NCBI GenBank assembly: GCA_032622095.1
Contig: CP136062.1
Span: forward strand, 141,688,351-141,752,350
DNA from: Siphonodentalium dalli
Lineage: Eukaryota; Mollusca; Scaphopoda; Gadilida; Siphonodentaliidae
Direction: 5' to 3'
Length of the DNA stretch: 64,000 nucleotides
Of this stretch, positions 11,700 to 23,226 are shown one piece after another (positions within the stretch are counted from its first letter, which is position 1; each line of letters starts with the position of its first letter). The position numbers were made by a program, and so were the translations under genes. The notes under the pieces were generated by a model, which worked only from the letters and a program-made list of their open reading frames with translations, did not search any database and was not told the DNA's origin.

Positions 11700-12880
11700 G
11701 AAGTGTAATTCCCTAGAACAGTATATCAATACTTTTTCAACTGCAAACTGTGGAACACAAATTAGTATTTCTTACAATACTTAAGAGCCGTAAATATTAA
11801 GTTCACTTGTATATTATGGTGCTAGAACATGTACTTACTTTTATCCGTTGAGTGTGTTGGGTCGATTTATCTATAGGTAACTTATAGGTATTCACAGGTA
11901 AATTGAGACATTGAAATTAAATCAAAATCCTGGGTCCGTGCCTACCAGAATTATAAACTAAACATTAGTTCACCATTCACATAAAGAGGAACATCTAACT
12001 TTTATAGGGTAATGATTCTGACAAAGTCTGCATGGGGCGTATGTAGTTTCGAACTAATCTGCCACATATATTGTGGCCTGTTGAACTGTTCCTCCACCAA
12101 GCAAAATAATTTTCTGACATGCATGGGAAGGGAAAAATATCGTATAATGTAGAGGGGATCTTATTGATTTGGCTATATATTGCCCATTCAATGTTTTCAG
12201 CAAATAATTGGAAGGGTATTGGTGTTTTTCAGCAATCCTAAAGTCGTCAGTGCCGTCCTAATGTCGCCAGCTTGAAAAAAAATATGTTTTTATATCAACA
12301 CGGAGAAGTAACGATGGAAGATAGGTAACTCTAAATGAACTTCACACCCTCTCTTCCACGATGTAACCCAACTAGAAAGTAAACAATCACGGTTTTAATG
12401 TACACCCATTTTTCGATAATATTGTCGCCAGTGATTGCTTCCAGCTGGGTACAAACATAGTACTTACGAAATATGTTTATTTCTGTGAGAACATATACGT
12501 ATGCCGTTTGATGGCAGTGATTACTTTCGATTTGTGGCGAGATAATTGATCTTTCTAAACACGCGACACTTGAACTTATTTTGCCTCGCACTAGAACGAG
12601 ATTAACTGACGATATTACATAGGTGACGACTTTATGTCAATGTACGTTAGATTACAATTTTATATGAACATATTGGATGAGGGTGCACATGGGATTGAAC
12701 ATAAGTTATATAACTTAGATTAGAACCTCTTCCTGTTCACTGAAGATCACCGAGCTACTATGTATCTGAAATGTGTAAAATTGTGTAGAATACGTTGAAA
12801 TTCCGATACTGAATATGATAATTAATAATAACTTGGCATAAGTTGCTGTGGCCCATGTTACTTACGTTGGGCAATACTCA
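11700..12880. other. Intergenic AT-rich DNA, unit A
   Basis: No gene is recognisable. Unit C lacks the part matching 12078-12823, and unit D lacks about 12135-12303, so this stretch is deletion-prone between copies. An 86-residue minus-strand ORF at 12331-12591 is only partly kept in unit D (60857-61054) and I do not call it a gene. Confidence 0.6.
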
Positions 12881-12888
12881 ATTCGTAT

Positions 12889-13215
12889 ATTCGGTCATGA
12901 GGACGGGAAGAATTACAATACCCCCTCCCTGTGTTGAACCATCGCACCTAACTGGATCAGAAAGCCTCTAATTTAAATGTCCTCTTATATGGAAATTAGT
13001 GTCAATATGAGTTTCAGTGAAACGTAAGATAACATAGCATATGTCGATTATTCGCTATAGGTATGTGTCTAATACTGATATGAACTATTGATAAGAAGTT
13101 TTGGTCACCGTTGGCCGATATATTTTCTGGGCCTGGAATTTGATGAATGTCGCCGCACCTAATCAGTAGAATTTCTTGATTCGGTTCCGGCGTATCAAAT
13201 GAAAAGTCCCTATCG
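12889..13215 (-). pseudogene. CR1-like LINE fragment (2A-like motif plus endonuclease piece), unit A
   Basis: On the minus strand the sequence reads LLIRCGDIHQIPGP then FLSI..HIS.RH, followed after a frame change by FTETHIDTNFHIRG and RRDGSIQGGG. This is the N-terminal region of a CR1/L2-type non-LTR retrotransposon: a GDIHxNPGP 2A-like motif, the start of the apurinic endonuclease domain (IxHxNVRSL) and its later TET...GGG block. The middle is deleted and frames are broken. Unit D at 62300-62635 has the intact NPGP; here Asn has become Ile. Confidence 0.7.
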
Positions 13216-13417
13216 AGTTTCTCCGTTTAATAATTCTTCAAGAGCCATTCGAGATGGTGTTATAATTCATTCGTCCGTACGTCCATCCGTTTGTGAGTAC
13301 ATCTGTCCGACCGAGCAAATATCGCAGCCAAGGGTTGTTGGATCTGAGTGAAATTGACATGGTTGGCAAACAGAGGGCCTTTTAAAAGACGTTGTTCGCA
13401 TTTTCTGTTCTGTTGTG

Positions 13418-13575
13418 TATAACAAATATCCTTTTCGTATCTATATATAAACAAATGGGCGGTCTCTTGGTGCTTACATTTTTGTACCTCGTTCCGGTCG
13501 TGTCGTGTACAGATATTTCTCAAAATGGTAGCTATCTAATGCCAAAATCTAGTGATTATTGTGTGAATGGGTGGT
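13418..13575 (+). repeat. ~158-bp direct repeat at the unit A/spacer boundary
   Basis: This block (from TATAACAAATATCC through GTGTGAATGGG) recurs at about 16784-16940 at the left edge of unit B, about 3.37 kb away. Its right half also starts unit A at 313. It therefore flanks the nanos-containing spacer as direct repeats and marks a likely crossover site in the unit's amplification. Confidence 0.85.
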
Positions 13576-14870
13576 TTCGCCTACTTGTCTGATGTCTTGA
13601 TCTTTGAACGCACAAAAAGAAATCGCATGCAACAATTATAATCCCGCTTTCTATAAGCCATAATTATATCAGTCCATCGTCAAAGCTTCATTGGAAGACT
13701 CGCGTTGCAGGGATGCGAGTACAAATGTCCTACTGAAGCATAACAGTACGATGATAAAACAAAATCGTTTCATGCAAGACTTGTGGTGATCACTGGTCGG
13801 AGAAGGCCGGCCCCTTAGATCGAATATTTTGTTTTTACAAATTTCCCAATGTATACATTTTATGACCACTGTTTTTACTATAACTCTAAATCCGTGTCTT
13901 TGTTTCAGTTCAAGATACAAACCATAATGAACTATCAGGTTTAAATGAGGTAGCAATCAACGATTTCTGGCCATTTTCACAATTTTGAGTGGTTACTGTA
14001 CTACAACCTTCTGCTGCACCATGGTCATTGACAAACAGCACACGAATGTTTGGCTACAAGAGACAGAAAATGCACTAAGCATTCAACTGTCTGTACTTTG
14101 ACTGGACTGTCACATCACAAATTGAATTATCTCCCTTAGACTGTCCATGCAATACACCAATTTTTAACCATTGTTTGGCCGAAAGTGGTCGTCTTCGGCC
14201 CCATAGTTAACCATGACAGAGCGAATGTCAGTCTATGGTCACCTTGTGAGCAGATAGAACCTAGATAGATGTAAGATGTTTTAAAAACTAAAGACAAATT
14301 ATCGTATCAATTTTGAAATTTTGTTTTGGAACTGGAGAAGACTGTTTTCAAGGGAAATAAATCAAGCTCTTTTCCGGTGTATTATTACCACATTGAGCTG
14401 GTCCACACCAGATACGAAACACATACTTCGTAATTCAAACATCATCCCATTTTGTGAACTATGGTATCTTTATAAAATAATTAAACCATTTAAACAGTAC
14501 TCACATTAATAACAAATGTCGAACTGACAGTTACAGCCCTTATATTCTTAAAATCCTATTTTTCAGCCCTCCTACAAACCCATGAAATCGTGTATGGATA
14601 CTTGAACTATAACGCATAGTATTGTCGATGACAGTGTTGCCGTGCACGAACGTGCTTATTAATCTAAATTGTTTATTTCAGATGGTTGGAACTAATATTT
14701 TGTCTGAATTTCGGTATGTTTGTTCTGTCAGTCACATGCCCCTTGTTTCGAATTTACAAAACACCACATTTCCACCACGTTCTTTTGGCGATATTTGACC
14801 CAGAAGCAAACAATGGCAAAGCGAATGACAGCAAATAATCATACCATCGCATGTTAGAACTATGCTGGCA
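13576..14870. other. Spacer DNA, no gene seen
   Basis: Single-copy-looking, AT-rich sequence between unit A and the piggyBac-like MITE. The longest ORFs (95 and 62 residues) have no recognisable motif or conserved neighbour. Confidence 0.6.
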
Positions 14871-14874
14871 TTAA

Positions 14875-15264
14875 CCCTTTACCCAACAAACCGGCCAAAA
14901 CCGGCCAAATAAAGCTTCAACAGCCTAAAATATCTTCGGTCTGTCTCAATAGAACCATACAAATATGGGTATCATTGGAACCGGCTCCTTGACCACATTG
15001 TGATAGTTACAGTTATGCCCTGTGCCAATGCATTCTCTTATATATGCGAGTCGACCATAGGTCGCCTCGCATATATAAGAGAATGCATTGGCCTAAACAA
15101 AATCTTTTTTAACACTTTTTCCATTTTTTCTTACATTCTTTAACAATTTTATAATTTTTAATGTGTTAAGCCAATGCATTCTCTTATATATGCGAGGCGA
15201 CCTATGGTCGACTCGCATATATAAGAGAATGCATTGACACAGGGCCATTCTGTTGGGTAAAGGG
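14875..15264. mobile_element. piggyBac-like MITE (390 bp, TTAA sites)
   Basis: The ends are CCCTTTACCCAACA and TGTTGGGTAAAGGG, flanked on both sides by TTAA (14871-14874 and 15265-15268). A TTAA target and CCC-starting inverted ends fit the piggyBac superfamily (Kolobok also uses TTAA). There is no transposase. Inside are two long palindromes (15025-15091 and 15171-15236), each built on CATTCTCTTATATATGCGAG. Their central loops are reverse complements of each other, so the whole element can fold into nested hairpins. A 5' half of the same family is at 31927-32147. Confidence 0.85.
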
Positions 15265-15839
15265 TTAACCTATATTGGAATTAGAAATAAACCCATCACA
15301 GTGGCTGGCTCTCAATGCCTTTTCCTTCAGAAATAATGCAGCGGTCAAGCAGCCGTCAGAAGTGTTATAAATGCGGATTCTAGTTTCCCTACACACATTC
15401 AAGAAGCGCAGCTCTAATGATTGATTTACATGTAACCATGCATACGGCAATATAAATTGTAACATTATATACGTCGAACGTGTGCGCGTGCCATAAATCT
15501 AACTCAGAACCGAAAGCATTCAGTTTTATTTGTCAGTAATATATTGATACGCTTAACATCTTATGCATCTATACAATTCGCTTGTTTAGTTGACATTATA
15601 CTCAATTTTACACCGCGCACAGTGAAACGAGTAATACTTCAAATTCACGGAGCAAGTGGGAAGCGCCGATGCATGTTGTGACACGAATTTGAATGCAACG
15701 CAAAGTAAACACTTCATTGCCACTCGAAAGCTGTGTTGTTGTACTCGAAAGATCGCCGAACCAATCAAATAGCGTTGATTAGGCGGAACAGAGGCCACTA
15801 CGTTCTTGTAAAAACACCCCCTTCCAGACCCCGTGCAAG

Positions 15840-15847
15840 TATATAAA
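15840..15847 (+). promoter_or_regulatory. TATA box of the nanos homologue
   Basis: TATATAAA lies 100 bases before the ATG at 15947. A TATTCATTCG-like start region follows about 30 bases downstream, which is normal spacing for a polymerase II start. Another GC-containing stretch (GGCGGAACAGAGGCC) sits about 55 bases upstream. Confidence 0.6.
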
Positions 15848-15946
15848 TCCAGATTGGTTTCATATCAAACCATATCATTCGTTCACTGTCACTCGATCGT
15901 TCTAAATCATAACCATTTCAGTCGAAAATTAGAAATTATCATCATT

Positions 15947-16574
15947 ATGTCATCAGTTGCAGGCATCGACATGAAAGGGGGACGTTTTGGTTTCCTCATA
16001 GATTCAGCGTTTACGTTCAGTGATCAGGATATTTCACAATCGCATGGGAAAATAACCAGGTCGTGTGTATCAACAAATATCGCTTGCTTCAATTCGAGCG
16101 AACGACACAGATGATTTCAATGTGAATGGCACGGAGGTCGACCTTGACGATTATGATTCCTACCAAGCTCAACTGAGGGGTCAAAATGTCAGCAGTTCCA
16201 TTCTGTTTTCTGTGGGGTGTGATGCAGCGACAGATTCGAAAGACAAGAAAGGAATCAAGCGAGCATGTGCCGAAGCCTTTCTGCCCCCAAATAAGAGACC
16301 GGTAGTGAACAGTTTAAGGAACAAATCAAAAGAATATTGCGTTTTCTGCAAACACAGTAAAAAGCCAGCACGGTTGTACAAAAGTCACCTGGTAAAAGAC
16401 GACAATGATGTAGTTATCTGTCCGATTCTCCGACGGTACAAGTGCCCTCTATGTGGTGTTAATGGTGACAACACTCACACGATCAAGTATTGTCCATCAT
16501 ACGACGGGATATCCATGAGCGTTGCCGTAGCCAGGAGAAGAATGTTCGACAGCAAGAGAATCAGGTCTTCATAA
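15947..16574 (+). CDS. Nanos homologue (RNA-binding translational repressor) with a one-base frame offset
   Basis: Nanos proteins work with Pumilio on mRNA 3' ends and maintain germ cells and stem cells. The C-terminal part has the diagnostic tandem CCHC fingers at 16338-16493 with exact spacing: C-x2-C-x12-H-x10-C-x7-C-x2-C-x7-H-x4-C (CVFC, KSH, VICPILRRYKCPLC, THTIKYC). A short Arg-rich tail follows and ends at TAA 16574. The finger frame is open only from 16056 and has no ATG before the fingers. The good ATG (MSSVAGIDMKGG, 15947) is in the frame that ends at 16114. The two frames overlap at 16056-16114 and differ by +1. The cause could be a sequencing or assembly error, a real frameshift, or a tiny intron; I found no convincing splice pair. 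The gene is single-copy here and lies outside the duplicated units. Confidence 0.88.
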
Positions 16575-16678
16575 GCAGCAAGCCATATTAACACACGCTA
16601 TGTGTCTAAATGCCCGTTTTGTTTAAATATTATTCAATTGTTTATATATATATATATATATGCCTTTAATTTATGTTG

Positions 16679-16778
16679 GTGCGCATGGAATTTGAAACAT
16701 GCGCACAATTTGTATTGTATAAATAAACAATTTGTAATGAATTATATGCAAAGAAGCTTTTACATATTAGGCAATAAA
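16679..16778 (+). terminator. nanos 3' region: stem-loop and polyadenylation signals
   Basis: A perfect 9-bp stem, GTGCGCATG/CATGCGCAC, with a 10-base loop lies at 16679-16706, about 105 bases after the stop. AATAAA signals follow at 16722-16727 and 16773-16778. The repeat block of unit B begins at 16784, immediately after the second signal. A (TA)n run at about 16642-16662 precedes the hairpin. nanos mRNAs are known to be controlled through 3' UTR stem-loops; the loop here does not show the CNGG Smaug motif. Confidence 0.5.
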
Positions 16779-17764
16779 CGTGTGTATAACAAATATCCTT
16801 TCGTATCCATATATAAACAAATGGGCGGTCTCTTGGTGCTTGCATTTTTGTACCTCGATCCGGTCGTGTCGTGTACAGATATTTCTCAAAATGGTAGCTA
16901 TCTATAATGCCAAAATCTAGTGATTATTGTGTGAATGGGCGAACAACACCAGACCAGCTTAATCTCTGAGGGGGGTGTTTCTTATACAGTTTAATTGCAC
17001 TCAGTTAAGAATAAGTATAATTGGGGTGGGGTCCATTTTTGTTCTGTGGACCTGTGTCGAGAAATGGCATGGGTCGCCCATTTTACACCGGTTGGGTTGT
17101 GGTGCCACCATACAACACTCTTTGTATGACCTAAATATGTCAAGGGGTGCTTGAAGGGGCCCAGAAATTACATGGGTCCCTTAGTTGAACCCATCTGGAC
17201 GGCAGGCTTTTTGGGTCGGGTGGGTGTGTGGTGAATATTTGTATTGGCTTTGTGTGCCACCATACACCACTCTGTTTGACATAAATCTGTTAAGGGCCAA
17301 GAAATGGCATGGGTCCATATATGATTCCCTCTGGACGCCGGCCATTTTTGGATCGGGCGGGGTAAGTGGAGTGAATATTTAGATTGGTTTGGGGTCCGCC
17401 CTACAACACCATTTGTCAAAAAACTGAATCGGTCAAGGGGCCCTATTTGAACCCATCTGGACATGCAGTGGCCATTTTGGAGCGGGGTTGGTGTGTGAAA
17501 AGAGTGCCTTGTTTAAAACTCTAAAACACCCTTTGTTTGACCAAAATATAAAAATTTCGAATAAGGAATGGAATTCACTTCGTGCTGTTCGAGTCATGAA
17601 TGGGGAGGGGCACCAAAACTGATAGTGATACCATTATGTTTAGCTCTAGTTTCCACAAATTCATACACGTTATTCTCCAATGAAGCAAAGCATGTGAGTT
17701 AAAGACGCCACATGATTGATGACCCAATATGATCAGGATGGTCATGGCCCTCCCACGAACCAAC

Positions 17765-17789
17765 TATATATATATATATATATATATAG

Positions 17790-17846
<57 letters not shown>
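17765..17846. repeat. (TA)n microsatellite, unit B
   Basis: TA repeats interrupted once by GC at about 17789. It is longer than the unit A allele at 1231-1287. Confidence 0.95.
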
Positions 17847-18202
17847 CCGAAATCGGTAAATTGCATTTGCTTCACGCCATTAGGTTAGATAGTTTTCGAA
17901 TTACTGGCTATTCAAACTTTCTAACAGTCGGAAATATAGCGAACATTTTGCAAAGCTGCAAAATATGAGGAATGTTGCACACTTAAATTCCTAGCAAAAA
18001 CTTAGGGTCTCCAGATTCTTAATAGTGAAAAACCCTCCCAGTGCTCACGTCGCTAACACAACATTAGTTCATATGTTATGGGCAACATTTGAGCGGAATA
18101 TCATTTGTCATGGAACTTTATATATATTGTTTTACACGCTTGTTCCCAGAAGTACAGTGTTAAAGCTGTTCCATATTTACAAATACTCCATACGCGTCTC
18201 GT

Positions 18203-18355
18203 TGACGTAAAATGAGGTTCGCCTCAGCCATGAAACCGGAACTATAAAATAAAAGCATCATCACACATGACAAAACACGCCCTCTATGTGCCTCGTGCTG
18301 TCGCGGAAGGATAGAACTCGAGGCGCAAGCGCCTCTCGTTCTATCCTTCCGCGAC
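18203..18355 (+). promoter_or_regulatory. Promoter-like patch and hairpin, unit B
   Basis: TGACGT (about 18203-18208), TATAAAAT (18243-18250) and a stem-loop at 18300-18355 match the unit A arrangement. The second CRE half-site is changed to TGAGGT, and the GGAACGTACGTTCC palindrome is deleted. The two hairpin arms remain matched. Confidence 0.4.
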
Positions 18356-19024
18356 AACACTCGTGCCGTATCGTTCTGTGTATATATCAAGACATGTGCA
18401 CTTGCTATACATGATAACTATAAAGAGCGATTGTTTCACTCATGTGTGGGAATCTGATAACAGCTGGTGAATTTATGTGGTTTGAGTGACGCGGTTCGAG
18501 GGTTCCGTTGGTGGTTGGCCACTTATAATTTTCAACTACCACACCCCTTGAACCAGTCTAAATTTCGTTATTTGACACCACCCCTCCCCGTGAGCGAAAT
18601 TTTCCAACTATAATAGTACCACAAATTTTCAACATGATAAATGAACCCCTGTTGGTTGTATGGAACTTGTCCAAATGATGGTGATGTTAGTCCTAACATA
18701 AATTAGTCAAATATTTGGGAAATATAGACTTGGTCTAAAAATAACTAATCACACACTATAGATTTTGTTGGTAAAACTATCAAACAATGTTAACCTGTTT
18801 GTGGTCTGAAGTATCTAACTAAATTTAATGTTGTTTCAGACATAAGATTTCCAACTGTTGAACAAGGTGATGATCGTTGGTTGGGGGGGGGGGGGGCATT
18901 AGACACATCAACCCCTGTTGCCATGACATTGCCCCCGAATGACGTCGGTTCTCTCACTATATACACGGTACATCCGTACATTAGTTTATCGTGTTTTATT
19001 GAAGCCATTTTGATTGCCATAATG

Positions 19025-19906
19025 CAGGGGGGGGGGGGGGCGGAAAAAAACTGCAGACACAGGGTGGAAAAAGCTGTTTTCTTCGGTTTGGGTACCCCCC
19101 CCCCCCCCCAAAACAGCAAAAACTGCAGTTTTTTTCCACTGACCATTTGCCCCCACCCCCCCCCGAAAAAAAAAAAATCTAACCCTGCCGGACAACAACT
19201 CGGTTTGACCGGAAACCGAAAAAAAAACACCGGAGCATACAATTCACGAGAAGGTGCTTGGTAACTTAGTTTAGATTATTATGACTAAAATGGTCATTGT
19301 CTACCAGTAGAACGCAGATTTGTACCTCGTGATGTCATGACTCATGACATGTACAAACATGTATATTGGTGATCGCAACGCTTTGTATGCACTTTAAAAA
19401 ATGACAACTAGTCATTACCTCGACTTTGAAAAAGATGCAAATGAGATGAGTGAGATACCAGCATATAACTGTTTTCTGATACCATTGGAGGAGATTGTTT
19501 AATACATGGGATAGTTCTGCAGTAAAAATTTGCCAGATAAGCGATCGCAGGGTAGAATTCTGCATTCGACTGGTAGACACTGACATAATCGGCATTATTA
19601 AGAGGGTTAATGGGGTCAATATAACATGTAAACCAAGACAGTGGTTATCCAAAATTGTTTTAGGTGGATTGTACTACTCATGTATATATTATTTGGATAT
19701 TAAGGTTAATCCATATTCTATAAAATGAGAGAAAATTGAAGTTGTGAGTCTGAAAATACATATTTGGAAAAAAATTACATGCAAATTTTTTCCGACCCCC
19801 CCCCCCTAAATGAATAAGGAAAAAATTTACGTGTAAATTTTTGACGCCTATGTACCCCCACCCCCCGGTACGTTTTGTCCCGCATTTTTTCCGCCCCCCC
19901 CCCCTG
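19025..19906. mobile_element. MITE with CAGGGG...CCCCTG ends and 7-bp target duplication (882 bp)
   Basis: The uninterrupted sites in units A (2482) and D (46003) define the insertion exactly. The element begins CAGGGG(G)nCGGAAAAAA and ends TTTTTTCCG(C)nCCCCTG. It is flanked by CATAATG at 19018-19024 and again at 19907-19913, seven bases that occur once in the empty sites. The interior has further G-run/C-run pairs (for example 19096-19109 and 19146-19163), AT-rich filler and no transposase. Two elements with the same type of ends and 7-bp duplications lie at 30709-31269 and 38519-39076. CAGGGG ends recall hAT, but hAT makes 8-bp duplications. Confidence 0.85.
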
Positions 19907-20066
19907 CATAATGTACCAAAAAATCAATAAATTATTTTTGTTTACAAAATTAATGAGAGTTGAAAATTATTTGGCATTTAATATAACTTTGCTCACCATG
20001 CACGTGCAGTTTTGTTCTCTGTTCTTTAAGATGGAATTGTCCCCATATTTCCGCTATATCTCCCAA

Positions 20067-22976
20067 TCTATATCTATATTTGCGAATGTCTGTCTGTCTG
20101 TCTGTCTGTGTTCTATAGAAATTCACAGTGGACCACCTAGATGACACAAAAGGGGTCTAATATGGGTAACTTTTTACAAGAAAGATAACGGCGAGGGTTA
20201 TAATTTTCTAAAGTGACGCCATTGTTGTCAGGGGCAGAAAAGGGGGAGTGGCAGAAAATAACATGTCGCCGATTGCCACCAAACTTATATATATGAGGAA
20301 TCTAATGGTGTGGTTTAAATATGTCAAAAGTGGCGCCGTTCGCATCAGGGATGCCCGGAATGGGAGAGGGGCACCAAAATTGATCAAAAATAATTTTAGC
20401 GCCGAATTCCACCAAATTGATGCACATTCTTCTGAGATCTTCTCCATGATACAAGGAATCTTATTGTGTGATTTAAAGACGCCAAATTGGTGTCGCTGGG
20501 GTGATAGATTGGGTGGGTAATAAATCTGATAAGAATTCGTTTAGTCGCCGATTGCCACGAAACTTATACAAATTCATCCCCATGGTATGAGGTGTCTAAT
20601 TGCGTGGCTTAAAGCTGTCAAATGTGGCGTCATTCGAGTCAGGGGTGCACTGAAATGGAGAGGGGCACCAAAATTGATACACAATATTTTTGGCGCCAAT
20701 TTCCACCAAATTGATACACATTCTTATCCATGATATGAGGAATATAATCGTGTGATTTTAAAGACGTCATATTGGTGCTGCTTTGGTGAGAGATGGGGTG
20801 GGGTGGGGTGAACACTAAATTTGATAACAAATTGTTTAGTCGCGGATTAGCACCAAACTTATCAATAATACTCGCCATGATATCAGGAGTCTAATTGTGT
20901 GGTTTAAAGGTGTCAAACGTGGGGCCATTCGAGTCAGGGGTGCCCAGAGGGTGAGAGGGACACACACATTGATAAACAATATGTTTAGCACGGATTTCCA
21001 CCTGATTGATACATATTCTTCTCCGTGATACGAATAATCTAATCGTGTGGTTTAAATGCGTCAAATTGGTGCCGTTTTGGGTGAGAGATATGCAATGCTG
21101 GCCCTAAATTTGATACGAATTTGTATACTCGCCAATTATATTAAATTTTATATATATTCATCTCTATAATGAGTCTAAGTGTGTGGTTTAATTATATCAA
21201 AAGTGGCGCCGCTTGAATCCGAAATAGGGACGGGAGGGTCACCAAAAACTTATACAAATATGTTAGTGCCAATTACCATCAAACTCATACACGTTCTTCT
21301 CAAATGATACAATGAATCAAATATTTGATAATATCTGTCTGTGTTCTATATATAACTTTAAGGGTACAATCGAGATGGCACCAAGGCGGTCTAACAGGGG
21401 TACCCTTTTTAATGGTGCGGGTTAAAATTTTCTAACGTGACGTTGTTGGTGTCAGGGGAGGGCTATTTTTAGCGCAGATTTCGACCAAATTGATATATTA
21501 TTCTTCTCCGTGATACGAGGGATATAAACGTGTGATCTAAAGACGCGAAATTGGTGCCGTTTGGGTGAGAGATGGGGGGTAATAACCGATTACCACCAAA
21601 CTTATATATAATCATCTCCATTATATAATGCATGCACGAATCTAATAGACGTGGTTTAAATATGACAAAAGTGGCGTGGTTCAAGTCATGCATGAGGGGA
21701 GTTGCACCAAAGTTGATACAAATATATTTAGCGCGGATTCCACCAAATTCATGCACGTTCTTCTCTAATGATATGATGAATTAAATCACATTTGGGGTCG
21801 TTTGGGTCATGGATGGCGAGAGGAAATTCACTAGCATTTATAAGATTGTTCAATTCTCCGATATCCAACAAAGTTATATATAGTCATCTCCCAGGCCATC
21901 TCCATGTCGTTCTAAGGAGTTTTTGGCATTCCAATTTCACAATCTCGACAAATGGTTACCGAATTAAGTCACTTGAACAATTATATCTTCTCAACTGCCA
22001 TATTTATATGGGGATGGAAATCAGGTCATTCCTATAAAGATCTAGCAGCACAGATACATAGAATAAAGCATTAAAAGTATATTTATATCAATCTATTTAA
22101 GAGATACATATAATCATTCAAACTGTGGGACCTTGATTCGTCAGAAGATTGCATATTAGAATGGCTCATGTATATATTATAACACAATTGAGTCTGTCCC
22201 ATTCAATATAGTTTCCACAAAAAAAGTTACAATTGCCTAGAGATATGGAAATGTAGAGCAGGCCTGTTAAAAAATAGTGGTCACAGTGTGCAGTCAAATA
22301 TGGTTACTTCTGAGATAAAGGAAAACGCAGTCCGTAGCACATGACTTTTCAGGATCCTCCAATAGTGACATCTGACAAGGGTATATCTGCCCGACACAGA
22401 GGATTTCGTTCATTTTTTAGAACAGACTCATCGCCTAACATAAACAACTCAAAATCTCGCTGTGTCTGGCACATGTAGCTGCTATAACTGCATAACATCA
22501 TTTCTTTTAAACTTAAAATGATTAGCCAGTATATAGCACCAAAACAGAGGAGCGCCTGGACATATCTTAAAAACATCTGTATCTTCATGAAGATATGATA
22601 AACTAGATTGATTGATTGATACATCTCTATGTAAAACACAATTGTCGTCTTTTATTTTTTCGAACTAATGTGTTTATGATGTTCATGTTTTGTGCTATAA
22701 CGTCTGAAGTATACGCAGTTGTAAATAAATAAATACTTCTTTATTGGTGGGACGGATTAAACGCGATAAACAAAATGATAATCGCTCCGACCTGACAAGG
22801 TGAGCAACTACTTATATTCCATGTGTAAGACTAATGTTTTGTGATGCCATTTGGATATACAATTTATGAGAATACGTGTAACACTTTGAGAGCAAGTGTA
22901 TTCTCTATTCCCACCAAAATATCGACAGAGGGTTTCACATCACGTTAACCTGGGCAACGCCGGGTAACCCTGCTAG
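20067..22976 (+). mobile_element. Helitron-like element, unit B copy
   Basis: Same ends as the unit A copy: A before TCTATATC, and CTGCTAG followed by T. It lacks about 45 bases of poly-G tract and some monomer pieces relative to unit A. Tandem array inside; no coding capacity. Confidence 0.45.
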
Positions 22977-23226
22977 TTGTATATATGTTCGGTTTATGGA
23001 TCGATTTTTTACATGGATTTCTCAATTCGATCTGACGAAATACCTTCCACATGCTATCCAAATATCCAATAATTCATGCAAGAGCACATACTCGTCCCGT
23101 TATCTCCACAATCAGCTAATTAAACTGACCGGTATTTATTCTCACTGATTAATGACAACTCAGTGGGCATTCATACATGGCTTTGACAACTCACAGCAGT
23201 TTCAGATTGGATACGGCCATCGTTGG

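Larger units (their letters stand above)
313..13575. repeat. Unit A: most complete copy of the ~13-18 kb duplicated segment
   Basis: Nearly all of this stretch recurs in the same order and orientation at 16863-26164 (unit B), from A position 6991 onward at 39141-44430 (unit C), and at 44882-62839 (unit D). The copies differ by scattered substitutions, by homopolymer length and by clean insertions or deletions. Unit A therefore serves as the uninterrupted reference for locating insertions in the others. The left edge begins inside an ~80 bp motif (CCGGTCGTGTCGTGTACAG) that recurs at the right edge (about 13495) and at the left of unit B (about 16863). That placement suits spread by unequal recombination, which is an inference. 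The unit carries one intact protein gene (the light chain at 9478-9957), two decayed coding relics and several mobile elements. Confidence 0.9.

Noticed and set aside
16065..16574. GTG as the start of the nanos protein
   Set aside because: GTG is not a normal start in animal nuclear genes. An ATG in a strong promoter context lies upstream in another frame, so a frame offset is the better explanation.
313..16940. Units A and B as an LTR retrotransposon with the 158-bp direct repeats as LTRs
   Set aside because: The repeats lack TG...CA ends and a primer-binding site, and no gag/pol frame is present.
18790..19264. ORFs of 127 and 150 residues in unit B
   Set aside because: They run through poly-G/poly-C tracts of a MITE inserted there and are absent from the empty sites in units A and D.
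19025..19906. Assignment of the CAGGGG element to hAT
   Set aside because: All three copies give 7-bp, not 8-bp, duplications, and no hAT transposase was seen.
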